From contig JBGALI010000009.1 in NCBI GenBank assembly GCA_044223975.1, positions 124,001-188,000 of the forward strand: a stretch of DNA of 64,000 bases. The letters run 5' to 3'. The notes below the pieces were generated by a model. That model searched no databases and was not told the origin of the DNA. It saw nothing but the letters and a program-made list of their open reading frames with translations. The DNA is from CAZCPB01 sp044223975 (GTDB lineage Bacteria; Planctomycetota; Phycisphaerae; Phycisphaerales; UBA1924). Of this stretch, positions 51,205 to 60,282 are shown piece by piece (the first letter of the stretch is position 1; each line of letters starts with the position of its first letter). Position numbers and translations under genes: made by a program.

Positions 51205-52454
51205 GCGACCGGTTCGGCAGCAACCGTGGCGAGCCTGCGTGGTGGCGCGAAGTGGACGGCACGGCGTGGCGAGCGTTGATCGCCGGCGGCGCCGGCTGGA
51301 TGCTCGACGCGATGGACGTGCTCTTGTTTACGTTCGCGCTCGGCGACATCAAGAAGGATTTCGGCCTCACAGACGCCGGGGCCGGTGCGCTGATGTCCGC
51401 CACACTCGTCGCTTCGGCGTGCGGGGGCGTGATCTCCGGGGCGCTCGCGGATCGCTTCGGGCGAGTGCGGATGCTCACCGTTTCCATCCTGTTCTACTCG
51501 GTGTTTACGGCCATGACGGCCACGGCGCACAGCGTCAGCGAACTGGTGGTGTGGCGTGTGCTGGTGGGCCTGGGGCTGGGCGCCGAATGGTCCGCGGGCT
51601 CGGTGCTCATCGCCGAGACGTGGCCCGCATGCCACCGCGGCAAGGCGATCGGGCTGATGCAGTCGGGGTGGGCGGTCGGGTACCTCCTCGCGACGGCGCT
51701 CCAACTCGCGGTCTTGCCTCACCTGGGCTGGAGATGGCTGTTTGCTATCGGCATTGCGCCGGCACTGCTGCTGGTGTGGATCCGCAGGAACATCCCCGAG
51801 CCGGAGGTGTGGTCGCGGGGAGCGGCGACCCGCGCCCACTTCTCTCAGACGCTCGGCGTGCTGGGCCGCCGGCCCCTTCTGGGGCGTGCTCTGGCGGCGA
51901 CTGCGCTCACCACGACGCTGGTGTTTGCGTACTGGGGCTTTGTCACCTGGCTGCCGCAGTACCTGGCACGCCCGCTGGACAAGGGCGGGGCGGGCATGGG
52001 GATTGTGAAGAGCGCCGCGTGGCTGGTGCCGATGCAGGTCGGCGCGTTCTTTGGATACTCGGCGTTCGGATTCATCGCCGATCGGATCGGACGCCGGGTG
52101 ACGTTCATTGCCTTCGTGCTGGGCGCTGCTGCGCTCGTGCCGGTGTACGGCTACAGCGGCCGCAACCCCGCGGTGCTCATGGCGATCGGGCCTCTGGTCG
52201 GGTTCTTCGGGCACGGGTATTTCAGCGTGTTCGGCGCGATGCTGGCGGAACTCTTCCCGTCGGGGGTGCGCGCCACGGCGCAGGGGCTCTGCTACAACTT
52301 CGGACGGGGCGTGAGCGCGCTCGCGCCCGCCGTGATCGGGGCGCTGGCGGAGGACGGGATCGGGCGGGCGCTGGCGCTGACGTCGGTGCTGTACATCGCG
52401 GGCGCCGGGCTGGTCATGCTGCTCCCGGAGACGAGGGGAAAGGAGATCGAGTGA
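51201..52454 (+). CDS. MFS transporter of the pxp operon
   Basis: This 417-residue protein has twelve hydrophobic segments and MFS motifs (GALADRFGRVRML, LGLGAEWSAGS, FIADRIGRRV). Its start overlaps pxpC by 4 bp and its stop overlaps pxpA (GTGA), so it is embedded in the 5-oxoprolinase operon. Uptake of 5-oxoproline or a related acid is the natural inference. Confidence 0.88.
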   Translation: MSDRFGSNRGEPAWWREVDGTAWRALIAGGAGWMLDAMDVLLFTFALGDIKKDFGLTDAGAGALMSATLVASACGGVISGALADRFGRVRMLTVSILFYSVFTAMTATAHSVSELVVWRVLVGLGLGAEWSAGSVLIAETWPACHRGKAIGLMQSGWAVGYLLATALQLAVLPHLGWRWLFAIGIAPALLLVWIRRNIPEPEVWSRGAATRAHFSQTLGVLGRRPLLGRALAATALTTTLVFAYWGFVTWLPQYLARPLDKGGAGMGIVKSAAWLVPMQVGAFFGYSAFGFIADRIGRRVTFIAFVLGAAALVPVYGYSGRNPAVLMAIGPLVGFFGHGYFSVFGAMLAELFPSGVRATAQGLCYNFGRGVSALAPAVIGALAEDGIGRALALTSVLYIAGAGLVMLLPETRGKEIE

Positions 52455-53227
52455 GCGCGGTGTGGATCGATCTCAACTGCGACCTTGGCGAAGGAGATGC
52501 GGGATCGTCGGGCGACCTGGCGTTGCTCGACATCGTGAGCTCCGCCAACATCGCGTGCGGCGGGCACGCGGGGGACGAGCGCAGCATGCGAGAGACCGTC
52601 CGCGCGGCTGCGGCGCGGGGTGTGGCGGTGGGCGCTCATCCCGGCTACCCGGACCGCGCACGGTTCGGTCGCTTCGAGTTGAACATGAGCCCTGCGGAGA
52701 TCGAAGCCGCCGTGAAGTCCCAAGTGTTCGCGCTGTGCGCGATCGCGAAGGAGGAACTCACGACCGTCGTGCACGTCAAGCCGCACGGCGCGCTGTACCA
52801 CGCGGCCATGAACGACGATGCCGTGGCGAGGGCGGTCGCCGGCGCGGTACGAGCCGTGAGCGAGAGTCTGGTGCTGGTTGGCCTGGCCGGTGCCGCGGGG
52901 CTCGACGTGTGGCGGGGGCTCGGTGTGCCCGTGGCGGCCGAGGCGTTCGCGGATCGCCGGTACGAGCGGGACGGTTCTCTGCAATCGCGGTCCAAGGCGG
53001 GGTCCTTGATCAGCGACCCTGCGCATGCCGCGGAGCAAGCGGTACGGATCGCGCTGGGCCGGGGGCTGCAGACGTCGGACGGGACGCTGCTGCCCGTTCA
53101 CGCGGACACGATCTGCGTGCACAGCGACACGCCCGGAGCCGCGGAGGTTGCGCACGGCGTGCGGGCGGCGCTGGAGCGGGCCGGAGTCCGTGTGGGATCA
53201 CTCCGGGCGGGCGCGGCGCAGGGATGA
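52451..53227 (+). CDS. pxpA: 5-oxoprolinase subunit A (LamB/YcsF family)
   Basis: This 258-residue protein has the motifs IDLNCDLGEGD, NIACGGHAGD, GAHPGYPD, VHVKPHGALYHA and EAFADRRYERDGSL, all typical of LamB/YcsF proteins. The GTG start overlaps the transporter stop; its own stop overlaps hrpA (ATGA). It completes the PxpABC set. Confidence 0.94.
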   Translation: MSAVWIDLNCDLGEGDAGSSGDLALLDIVSSANIACGGHAGDERSMRETVRAAAARGVAVGAHPGYPDRARFGRFELNMSPAEIEAAVKSQVFALCAIAKEELTTVVHVKPHGALYHAAMNDDAVARAVAGAVRAVSESLVLVGLAGAAGLDVWRGLGVPVAAEAFADRRYERDGSLQSRSKAGSLISDPAHAAEQAVRIALGRGLQTSDGTLLPVHADTICVHSDTPGAAEVAHGVRAALERAGVRVGSLRAGAAQG

Positions 53228-56200
53228 GCGTGGTTCTTCCCATCCTCGAGCGTCGGGAAGAGATCGAAGCCGCGATCCGTGCGCACCGCGTCGTCGTGCT
53301 CTGCGGTGAAACAGGCTCGGGGAAGACGACACAGTTGCCGCAGATCTGCTTCGCGATGGGGCTTGCCGAGCGCGGAATGATCGGTCACACCCAGCCGCGT
53401 CGGCTCGCGGCCCGCGCCGTCGCGGCACGCATCGCCGAAGAGCGTGGCGAGCGCCTGGGCGGCGTCGTGGGCGTGAAGATCCGGTTCCAGGACCAGACCA
53501 GCCGCGCCACGCGCCTCAAGATCATGACCGACGGGATCCTGCTGGTCGAACTGGCGTCGGACGCGGACTTGCGCGCGTACTCGACGATCATCATCGACGA
53601 GGCGCACGAGCGGTCGCTCAACATCGACTTCATCCTGGGCTACTTGAAGCGTCTGCTGGCACGGCGTTCGGACCTGAACGTGATCGTCACATCCGCGACG
53701 ATCGATCCGCGCCGATTCAGCGACTACTTCGGCGGCCCCGCGGCCGCGCCCGTCATCGAAGTCTCCGGCCGGACGTACCCCGTCGAGGTGCGCTACCGGC
53801 CCACGGGGAGCGATGAAGAGGAATTCGAGCGGCTCGAGGTGGACGCGGTGGTCGACGCGGTGGATGAACTGACGGTCGGGCCACCTGGCGACGTGCTCGT
53901 GTTCCTGCCGGGCGAGCGGGAGATCCGGCTGGCCGGGGATGCGCTTCGGCGCCGTGGCGTGGACGCGGAGGTCTTGCCGCTGTTCTCCCGTCTGACCAAC
54001 GAGGAGCAGGACCGGATCTTTCACCCCGGGGGCTGCCGGCGCGTGATCCTCGCGACCAACGTTGCGGAGACGTCGCTCACCGTGCCGGGCATCCGCTGCG
54101 TCGTGGATGCGGGGTACGCCAGGATCAAACGGTACGACCCGCAGCGGAAGATCCAGCGGCTGCCCATCGAGCCGATTTCCCGCGCCTCAGCGAACCAGCG
54201 GGCGGGACGGTGCGGGCGTGTCGCGGCGGGCGTGTGCGTGCGGCTGTTCAGCGAGGAGTCGTACCGGGCCCGGCCGGCGTTCACGGACCCCGAGATCCGG
54301 CGCACGAGCCTCGCGAGCGTCATCCTGAGCATGAAATCGCTGACGCTAGGGCCGATCGAGGACTTCCCGTTTCTCGATGCGCCCGACGAGGTCGCCGTCC
54401 GCGACGGGTACGAGACTCTGTTCGAACTCGGCGCGATCGATGGTCCAACGCGGGACGGAGCGATCACGGAGATCGGCGAGCGCATGAGTCGCATCCCCGC
54501 CGATCCTCGGATCGCACGGATGCTGCTCGCCGCCGAGCGCGAGGGAGTCGTCAAGGAAGTGCTTGTGCTGGCGGCCGTGCTGTCGATCCAGGACCCGCGC
54601 CAGAGGCCGATGTCGCGCCAGGATGAGTCTGACCGTGCGCAGGCTGTCTTCCGGCACGAGTCGAGCGACTTCATGACGCTTCTCAAGCTCTGGGACCAGT
54701 ACGTGCACGCCGCAGAAGCGATGACGCACGGGGCCCTGCAGGGATGGTGCCGCGACCACTTTCTCTCGGCGGCGCGGATGCGCGAGTGGGGCGAGATGAT
54801 CCGGCAGCTCCGGGACATCACCGAGGAGATTGGGATCAAGGCCTCAGAGTCCGGGGCGTCTGAGGATCGGGTTCACCGGGCCCTGCTTACCGGGCTCATC
54901 ACCAACGTCGCCTGCCGCGAGGGTGATAGCGGGTCGTTCGAGTACCGCGGCGTGCGCGGCAACACCCTCAGCATTTTCCCGGGCTCGGTGCTGTTCAAGA
55001 AGGGTCCCAAGTGGATCATGGCCGCCGAGGTCACGCACACGACCAGGCTGTACGCCCGCACCCTCGCAAAGATCGACCCCGAGTGGATCGAGGAGCTCGC
55101 GGGGCACATGTTCCGTCATCAGCTGAGCGATCGTCATCTTGACACCGACACCGGCGAGCCCAGCGCGTGGGAGCGCGTGACGATGAGCGGGATCGTGGTA
55201 GTGCCGCGTCGGCGCACCGCGATCGCGCGGCTGGACCCGGCGGGGGCCCGCGAGCTCTTCGTGCGCGAGGGCCTCGCGCAGATGAAGTGGAAAGCACCAC
55301 ACCCGTTCATGGAGCACAACCGGGCGGTCATGGAGCACGCCCGTGAGGCGGAGGCGAGGCTCCGGCGGCGGCACCTTCTCGTAGCTGAAGATGTGCTGGC
55401 CGAATGGTTCGAGCAGCGCCTGCCGGCTCACGTCAAGGACCCGGCGAGTTTCGAAGAGTGGCGGCGAGCCTCCTCGGACGGTGGGCCCGAAACTCTGAGG
55501 CTGTCCCTGACCGATGTGCTTCGCCCGGAGGCCCGTGGCGCGGCCGACGAGTCGCTTTTCCCGGCATCCCGCGTCATCGACGGAGCGACGTGCGCCGTCG
55601 GATACGCCCTTTCGCCGGGCAAGGAGGACGACGGCGTCACGCTGAGCGTGCCGTTGCTCACGCTCCCGGGCCTGACCCGTGAAGCCACGGAGTGGCTCGT
55701 TCCGGGGATGCTGGCCGACCTCGTGCAGGCGCTGGTGAGGACGCTGCCCAAGGTGCCGCATGCGGCGCTCGAGTCCAAAGCCCCGCTCGCGGATGTCGGA
55801 GCGGCGTGCGCCCAGGTCATGCGGTTCGGAGAGGGGAGCGTTGGTGCAGCGCTGTCCGAGGCGGTGGATGTGCTGTACGGCGTGCGTGTCGAGCCGACGC
55901 TGTGGTCTTTCAAGGCACTCCCCCCCCACCTTCGACTGCGTGTTCGTGTCGTGGACGACGCCGGGCGGGAACTCGGCAACGACCGCGACCTCGAGGCGCT
56001 CCGCACGCGGTTTGAAGCCCGCGTAGACAAGGCCCGCAGCGCGGCCGCCCGCGCGAGGTTCGAACGTCGCGGCATTACCGCCTGGGACTTCGGCGACCTG
56101 CCGGAGCGGGCGACGGTAGAGCGTGCCGGCGAGGCAGTCTTGGCGTTTCCCGTGCTGGAGGACGCCGGCGACTCCGTGGCGCTGACGCTGTGCGATTCGG

Positions 56201-57084
56201 AGCGTGTCGCGGCGGCGACCACCCCGCTGGGTGTGCGGCGGCTTTTCGCCTTGGCGTGCGCCGACGAGGTCGGGCACTCCCTGTCGTCCATGGGAACGTG
56301 GGCGGATATGGTGCGCCAGTACGCCGCGCTCGGAGATGCGGGGGCGCTGCGCGACGACCTGACGTGCATGATCGCCGATCGGGTGTTCGTGGCGGGCCAG
56401 TCGCCCGTGCGCAGCGCGGCGGAATTCGAACAGCGTTCGCGGGAGATGTGGGGACGGCTGGGCACGGCGTCGCGCGAGGTCGGCGACCTCATGTCGAGGC
56501 TGCTGGAGGCCCGCCACCGCGTGGCGCAGCGGTTTTCAGGCGGCACCCCGCGGCTGTGGGCAGACAGCGTGGCGGACATGCGCGAGCACGCGGCGTACCT
56601 GATGCCGCGGGGGTTCATGCGGCGGATCACGTGGGAACGGTTCCGCAGTTACCCGCGGTACGTCGAGGCCTTGCGCGATCGCCTGCTTGCCCTGAGGGAA
56701 GACGGCTCGGGCGTGGAGAAGGAATCGCTGCGACGGCTGATGCCGCGATGGAAGAGGTTCACGGGCTGGGTTGCCGCGGCCATGTCCGCGGAGCGGGACG
56801 CGGCGGAACGTGCGAGCGAGGCCCCGGCCGCTCCGGTCAAAGCCCACAAGTCCAAGGCACCGCTGCCCCAAGCTCGACGAGCGGCCCCGGCGGTGAATCT
56901 GGATGCCGGAGAGTGGGCCATGCGGCCGGGTGCTCTGCCGCCTTCGGTCGAGCGATACCGGTGGGCGCTCGAAGACTGGCGTGTCGTGTTGTTCGCTCCC
57001 GAACGGGCGGCGGGCGCCGCGGTCGGCGAGGCGGAGCTTGATGCGTTGTGGAACGCCGTAGAGGGAACCAAGGCGCCCCGCTGA
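53224..57084 (+). CDS. hrpA: ATP-dependent RNA helicase HrpA
   Basis: This 1286-residue DEAH-box helicase has Walker A GETGSGKTT (28-36), DEAH (125-128), VTSATID and the helicase C motif block NVAETSLTVPGIRCVVDAG with QRAGRCGRV. The long C-terminal region with the DUF3418 type of sequence gives the usual length of bacterial HrpA. It unwinds RNA and is linked to ribosome rescue and RNA processing in other bacteria. It starts inside the pxpA stop (ATGA), an unusual operon partner for amino-acid metabolism genes. Confidence 0.93.
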   Translation: MSVVLPILERREEIEAAIRAHRVVVLCGETGSGKTTQLPQICFAMGLAERGMIGHTQPRRLAARAVAARIAEERGERLGGVVGVKIRFQDQTSRATRLKIMTDGILLVELASDADLRAYSTIIIDEAHERSLNIDFILGYLKRLLARRSDLNVIVTSATIDPRRFSDYFGGPAAAPVIEVSGRTYPVEVRYRPTGSDEEEFERLEVDAVVDAVDELTVGPPGDVLVFLPGEREIRLAGDALRRRGVDAEVLPLFSRLTNEEQDRIFHPGGCRRVILATNVAETSLTVPGIRCVVDAGYARIKRYDPQRKIQRLPIEPISRASANQRAGRCGRVAAGVCVRLFSEESYRARPAFTDPEIRRTSLASVILSMKSLTLGPIEDFPFLDAPDEVAVRDGYETLFELGAIDGPTRDGAITEIGERMSRIPADPRIARMLLAAEREGVVKEVLVLAAVLSIQDPRQRPMSRQDESDRAQAVFRHESSDFMTLLKLWDQYVHAAEAMTHGALQGWCRDHFLSAARMREWGEMIRQLRDITEEIGIKASESGASEDRVHRALLTGLITNVACREGDSGSFEYRGVRGNTLSIFPGSVLFKKGPKWIMAAEVTHTTRLYARTLAKIDPEWIEELAGHMFRHQLSDRHLDTDTGEPSAWERVTMSGIVVVPRRRTAIARLDPAGARELFVREGLAQMKWKAPHPFMEHNRAVMEHAREAEARLRRRHLLVAEDVLAEWFEQRLPAHVKDPASFEEWRRASSDGGPETLRLSLTDVLRPEARGAADESLFPASRVIDGATCAVGYALSPGKEDDGVTLSVPLLTLPGLTREATEWLVPGMLADLVQALVRTLPKVPHAALESKAPLADVGAACAQVMRFGEGSVGAALSEAVDVLYGVRVEPTLWSFKALPPHLRLRVRVVDDAGRELGNDRDLEALRTRFEARVDKARSAAARARFERRGITAWDFGDLPERATVERAGEAVLAFPVLEDAGDSVALTLCDSERVAAATTPLGVRRLFALACADEVGHSLSSMGTWADMVRQYAALGDAGALRDDLTCMIADRVFVAGQSPVRSAAEFEQRSREMWGRLGTASREVGDLMSRLLEARHRVAQRFSGGTPRLWADSVADMREHAAYLMPRGFMRRITWERFRSYPRYVEALRDRLLALREDGSGVEKESLRRLMPRWKRFTGWVAAAMSAERDAAERASEAPAAPVKAHKSKAPLPQARRAAPAVNLDAGEWAMRPGALPPSVERYRWALEDWRVVLFAPERAAGAAVGEAELDALWNAVEGTKAPR

Positions 57085-57085
57085 T

Positions 57086-58630
57086 CTAGGCCGGCCGGAT
57101 GCCGCGCTGGAGCTGCATCACCCGGTCGACCTCCTGCTTGCGGGCGTGATCGAGGACGAGCTTCGGCACCTTCCACGCGTTCTCGTCGCGCGTCACGCCG
57201 GAGGCGTGCTCGCTCAAGCAGCGGTACAGGAACTTGAACGCGTCGCGCGGCTGGTGCATCTGGTCCAGCGCATCCACCACGTCTTGGCGCGTTACATCGG
57301 GGGCGAAAAGGTCCAGCATCGACATCGGCGCCGCCGTCGCGGGGCGGCACGCGCGGAGCCGCGCGTCGCACATGTCGTAGAGCATGGCGCCGGTCCAACT
57401 CAGGCGTTCGATGAAGTTCTGCTTGTCGAGGCGGGCATCCTGGAAGAACGCGCTCGATTCCTTGAACAGGAGGTGCCGGAGTTCCATCGGGAGCAGGAGC
57501 TTGACGCCCACCCCCGGCTGCTGCAGGAACTTGTTGTTCAACAGCGGCCACACCAGCGCCCGCATGCGGTCAGGATCTCCCGAGACGAGCGTGGGCTCAT
57601 CGACGCGGTCGACGACGATGACCAGGCCCGCGTACCCGAAGCTCGCCAGGATGCGCCGGAGCTCGCCGAAGAGCCGGTACCGGGCTTCGTCCGAGTCGGT
57701 GATGGGCAGATCCAGCGAACCGGAGAGATCGAGGCGGCAGAGCGATCGATGGTACGAAGCCGCCGTGCGCGTGCTGACGCGGACCTGGCGGCGCACGCGC
57801 CGGGCGAGCTTCATGCCGGTGAAGCGGTCCCACCCGACCCGCTTGATGAGCAGGGCGAGGTAGAGGGCAGAGAGCCCGAGCAAGGCCCCCGTCATCCACG
57901 TTGCCCGCTGGGCTTCGTCGAGATAGAACTGCCACCACGCGGCCGCCGCGAGCAGCGCCACGGGCCCGAGCCACAGCGCGGCGGTCTGGAGCAGGCGCAC
58001 CGGCGAGGGCCACACTCCAAGTCGCCGGGCCAGCGCCGGGCCGCGCTTCTCGGCGAGTTCGGGCCTGTCGTACACCGCCTGCAGCAGCCTGAAGCTGCGC
58101 CGCGCGGTCGGGTCGAGGCGGCGGACGGCGCGCTTCGGTTCGTCGCTGAGCTCGATCATGGATGTGCCGCCCGGAGCGTCGAGCACCGCGTCCACCATGT
58201 GCGGCACGATGGTCAGCAGGAGCGCGTCCATGTGGTCCACGAGCCGCATTGACTGAAAACTCTCGAGCGGGGTCTTGGCGCCGGCACGCTCGTGGAAGCG
58301 CCCGAGGTGACCGTTGAGATCGTCGTGCGCGACCAACAGGACCTTGGCGGTCGGGTTGGCGGCGTTGTACTCACCGACGCGGGCGGCCATCTGGAGCCGG
58401 ATCGCGGTCTTGCCGCTGCCCTTCTCGCCGAAGACGATCGCGGTCGCAGGGCGGGCCAGGTCACCCATGATCTTTTCGAAGTCGGAATGGAACGAGCCGT
58501 GCGCAGCATCCAGGCCCGGGCCGTGCCCGGGGACGCTCATGCGTGCGAATACGGAATCATCCCGGGCTTCTTCGCCCCGGAACGGGTTCTCGGTGATCGA
58601 CCAGTGCGCCAGAAGTTCGGTCAGCGTCAT
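57086..58630 (-). CDS. Membrane P-loop ATPase, KAP-like
   Basis: This 514-residue protein has Walker A GEKGSGKT (68-75). Two adjacent membrane helices (about 215-255; LGPVALLAAAAWW and GALLGLSALYLALL) interrupt the ATPase fold, and YAGLVIVVDRVDEPTL follows as Walker B. The layout fits KAP-family or related membrane AAA proteins. Function is unknown. The start at 58630 is the ATG closest to conserved sequence (LTELLAHWSITENPF). It is convergent with hrpA, 1 bp apart. Confidence 0.7.
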   Translation of the reverse strand: MTLTELLAHWSITENPFRGEEARDDSVFARMSVPGHGPGLDAAHGSFHSDFEKIMGDLARPATAIVFGEKGSGKTAIRLQMAARVGEYNAANPTAKVLLVAHDDLNGHLGRFHERAGAKTPLESFQSMRLVDHMDALLLTIVPHMVDAVLDAPGGTSMIELSDEPKRAVRRLDPTARRSFRLLQAVYDRPELAEKRGPALARRLGVWPSPVRLLQTAALWLGPVALLAAAAWWQFYLDEAQRATWMTGALLGLSALYLALLIKRVGWDRFTGMKLARRVRRQVRVSTRTAASYHRSLCRLDLSGSLDLPITDSDEARYRLFGELRRILASFGYAGLVIVVDRVDEPTLVSGDPDRMRALVWPLLNNKFLQQPGVGVKLLLPMELRHLLFKESSAFFQDARLDKQNFIERLSWTGAMLYDMCDARLRACRPATAAPMSMLDLFAPDVTRQDVVDALDQMHQPRDAFKFLYRCLSEHASGVTRDENAWKVPKLVLDHARKQEVDRVMQLQRGIRPA

Positions 58631-58716
58631 GGCGATCCTGCCGGTGTGGCGCGCACGCCCGGCCCCCACTCACGTGCCGCGCCCCCGGAGCGCGCCGCGA
58701 AAAAGCGAATCCCGGT

Positions 58717-60174
58717 TCAGTGATCGACCCGCCGCCCCAGCACCGGCGAAACCTGTGCGATCACCCGTTCAAGCGTCTTCCTGTCCCTGGCCTCCGCGTT
58801 CAGGCGAAGCAGCGGCTCGGTGTTGCTCATGCGCACGTTGCACCACCAGCCCTGCGATTCGAAGCAGTCGATGGTAACGCCGTCGAGGTCGTCGATCTCC
58901 GCCCCCTGGCCGCGGGCGAACGCCTTGCGCAGCTGCGCCAGCGCGCCCTCCTTGTCCTCGATCTGGAAGTTGATCTCGCCGGACTGGGCGTAGCGGGCCA
59001 TGGGGGAGATCAGCGTGCTCAAGGGCTTGCCGCTGCGGGCCAGCACGCTCAGCACCACGCACAGCGCGATCGCGCCCGAGTCGGCGTTGAAGTTGTCGGC
59101 GAAGTAGAAGTGGCCGGAGAGCTCGCCGCCGAACACGCACTGGTGCTCGGCCATCGCGGCCTTCATGAACACGTGCCCGACGCGCCCCCGGATCGGAGTG
59201 CCGCCGGCGTTCTTGATCTCTTCCTCGACCGCCTTGGTGGAACGCAGGTCGTAGCAGACCGCCGCGCCCGGTTTCTTGGCGAGGAAGTGCTTGGCGAGCA
59301 GCGCCGTGAGGTGATCGCAGCCGACGACCTTGCCCTTCTCGTCGACCAGCACGCAGCGGTCGGCATCGCCGTCGAAGCAGGCGCCCAGGTCGGCCTTGTG
59401 CTTGAGCACCGCCTCCTGCAGCTGCTTGAGGTTGGCGGCCACCAGCGGGTTGGGCTCGTGGGCGAACTGTCCCTTGGTGTTCTCGAAGTTGAGCTCGATG
59501 ATCTGGAGGCCGGGAATCGGAGCGCCCCCCGCGCCACCCTTGCCGAAGACCTTGGGGATCATCGTCCCCGCCATGCCGTTGCTGGCGTCGATGACGATCT
59601 TGAGCGGCCGGTGCGTGCCGTCGCGCGTGGTCGTGTCTATGAAGGCACGGACGTGCTTCGCGTACGCCGGCCAGAGGTCGCGCTGCTCCAGGCGCCCCCC
59701 GGCCTTCACGAGCGTGGCCTTGTCGACCATTGCGGCGTGCTTGCGCACCTCGGCGAGCCCCGACGTCTCGCCGACCGGCTTGGCCTTGCGCTTGGAGACC
59801 TTGAAGCCGTTGTACTGGGGCGGGTTGTGGCTGGCGGTCACCATGACGCCGCCGGCGCAGTCGAAGTGGTTGATGGCGAAGTAGATCATCGACGTATCGA
59901 TCATGCCGATGTCGATGACGTGACCGCCGTGGTCGTTGATGCCCTGGATCAGGGCCTTGGTCAGCGAGGGGCTGGACGCCCGCATGTCGCGGCCGACGAC
60001 AATGTTCCGCATCATGGGCGAGTTGTCGCCCGCGGCTTCGGCATCATGCAGTAGGAACCGCGAGCAGCCGTATCCGATCTGCCAGGCAAGGGTCTCGTTC
60101 AAGGGATCCGGGTACGTGCCGCGGATGTCGTAGGCTTTGAAGACGCGTCCGAGCAAAGGGATTACCTCCTGCAA
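58717..60174 (-). CDS. manB: Phosphomannomutase/phosphoglucomutase
   Basis: This 485-residue alpha-D-phosphohexomutase has FKAYDIRGTYPDPL at the N-terminus, the phosphoserine loop VTASHNPPQYNGFK, the metal loop DGDADRC, sugar-binding GGELSGHFYF, and the phosphate-binding C-terminal RMSNTEPLLRLN. It interconverts hexose 1- and 6-phosphates for polysaccharide precursors. Specificity for mannose or glucose cannot be read, so the symbol is provisional. Confidence 0.9.
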   Translation of the reverse strand: MQEVIPLLGRVFKAYDIRGTYPDPLNETLAWQIGYGCSRFLLHDAEAAGDNSPMMRNIVVGRDMRASSPSLTKALIQGINDHGGHVIDIGMIDTSMIYFAINHFDCAGGVMVTASHNPPQYNGFKVSKRKAKPVGETSGLAEVRKHAAMVDKATLVKAGGRLEQRDLWPAYAKHVRAFIDTTTRDGTHRPLKIVIDASNGMAGTMIPKVFGKGGAGGAPIPGLQIIELNFENTKGQFAHEPNPLVAANLKQLQEAVLKHKADLGACFDGDADRCVLVDEKGKVVGCDHLTALLAKHFLAKKPGAAVCYDLRSTKAVEEEIKNAGGTPIRGRVGHVFMKAAMAEHQCVFGGELSGHFYFADNFNADSGAIALCVVLSVLARSGKPLSTLISPMARYAQSGEINFQIEDKEGALAQLRKAFARGQGAEIDDLDGVTIDCFESQGWWCNVRMSNTEPLLRLNAEARDRKTLERVIAQVSPVLGRRVDH

Positions 60175-60282
60175 TGGGCGACGATCGTAGCCGGGCGGCG
60201 ATTGAGAAGCCCGCCTGATAGGTGTATGTCAGGATGTTTCGAACGTGGGGGCGAGGCATTGCGTCTGGGAGCGGTTTTTGCC

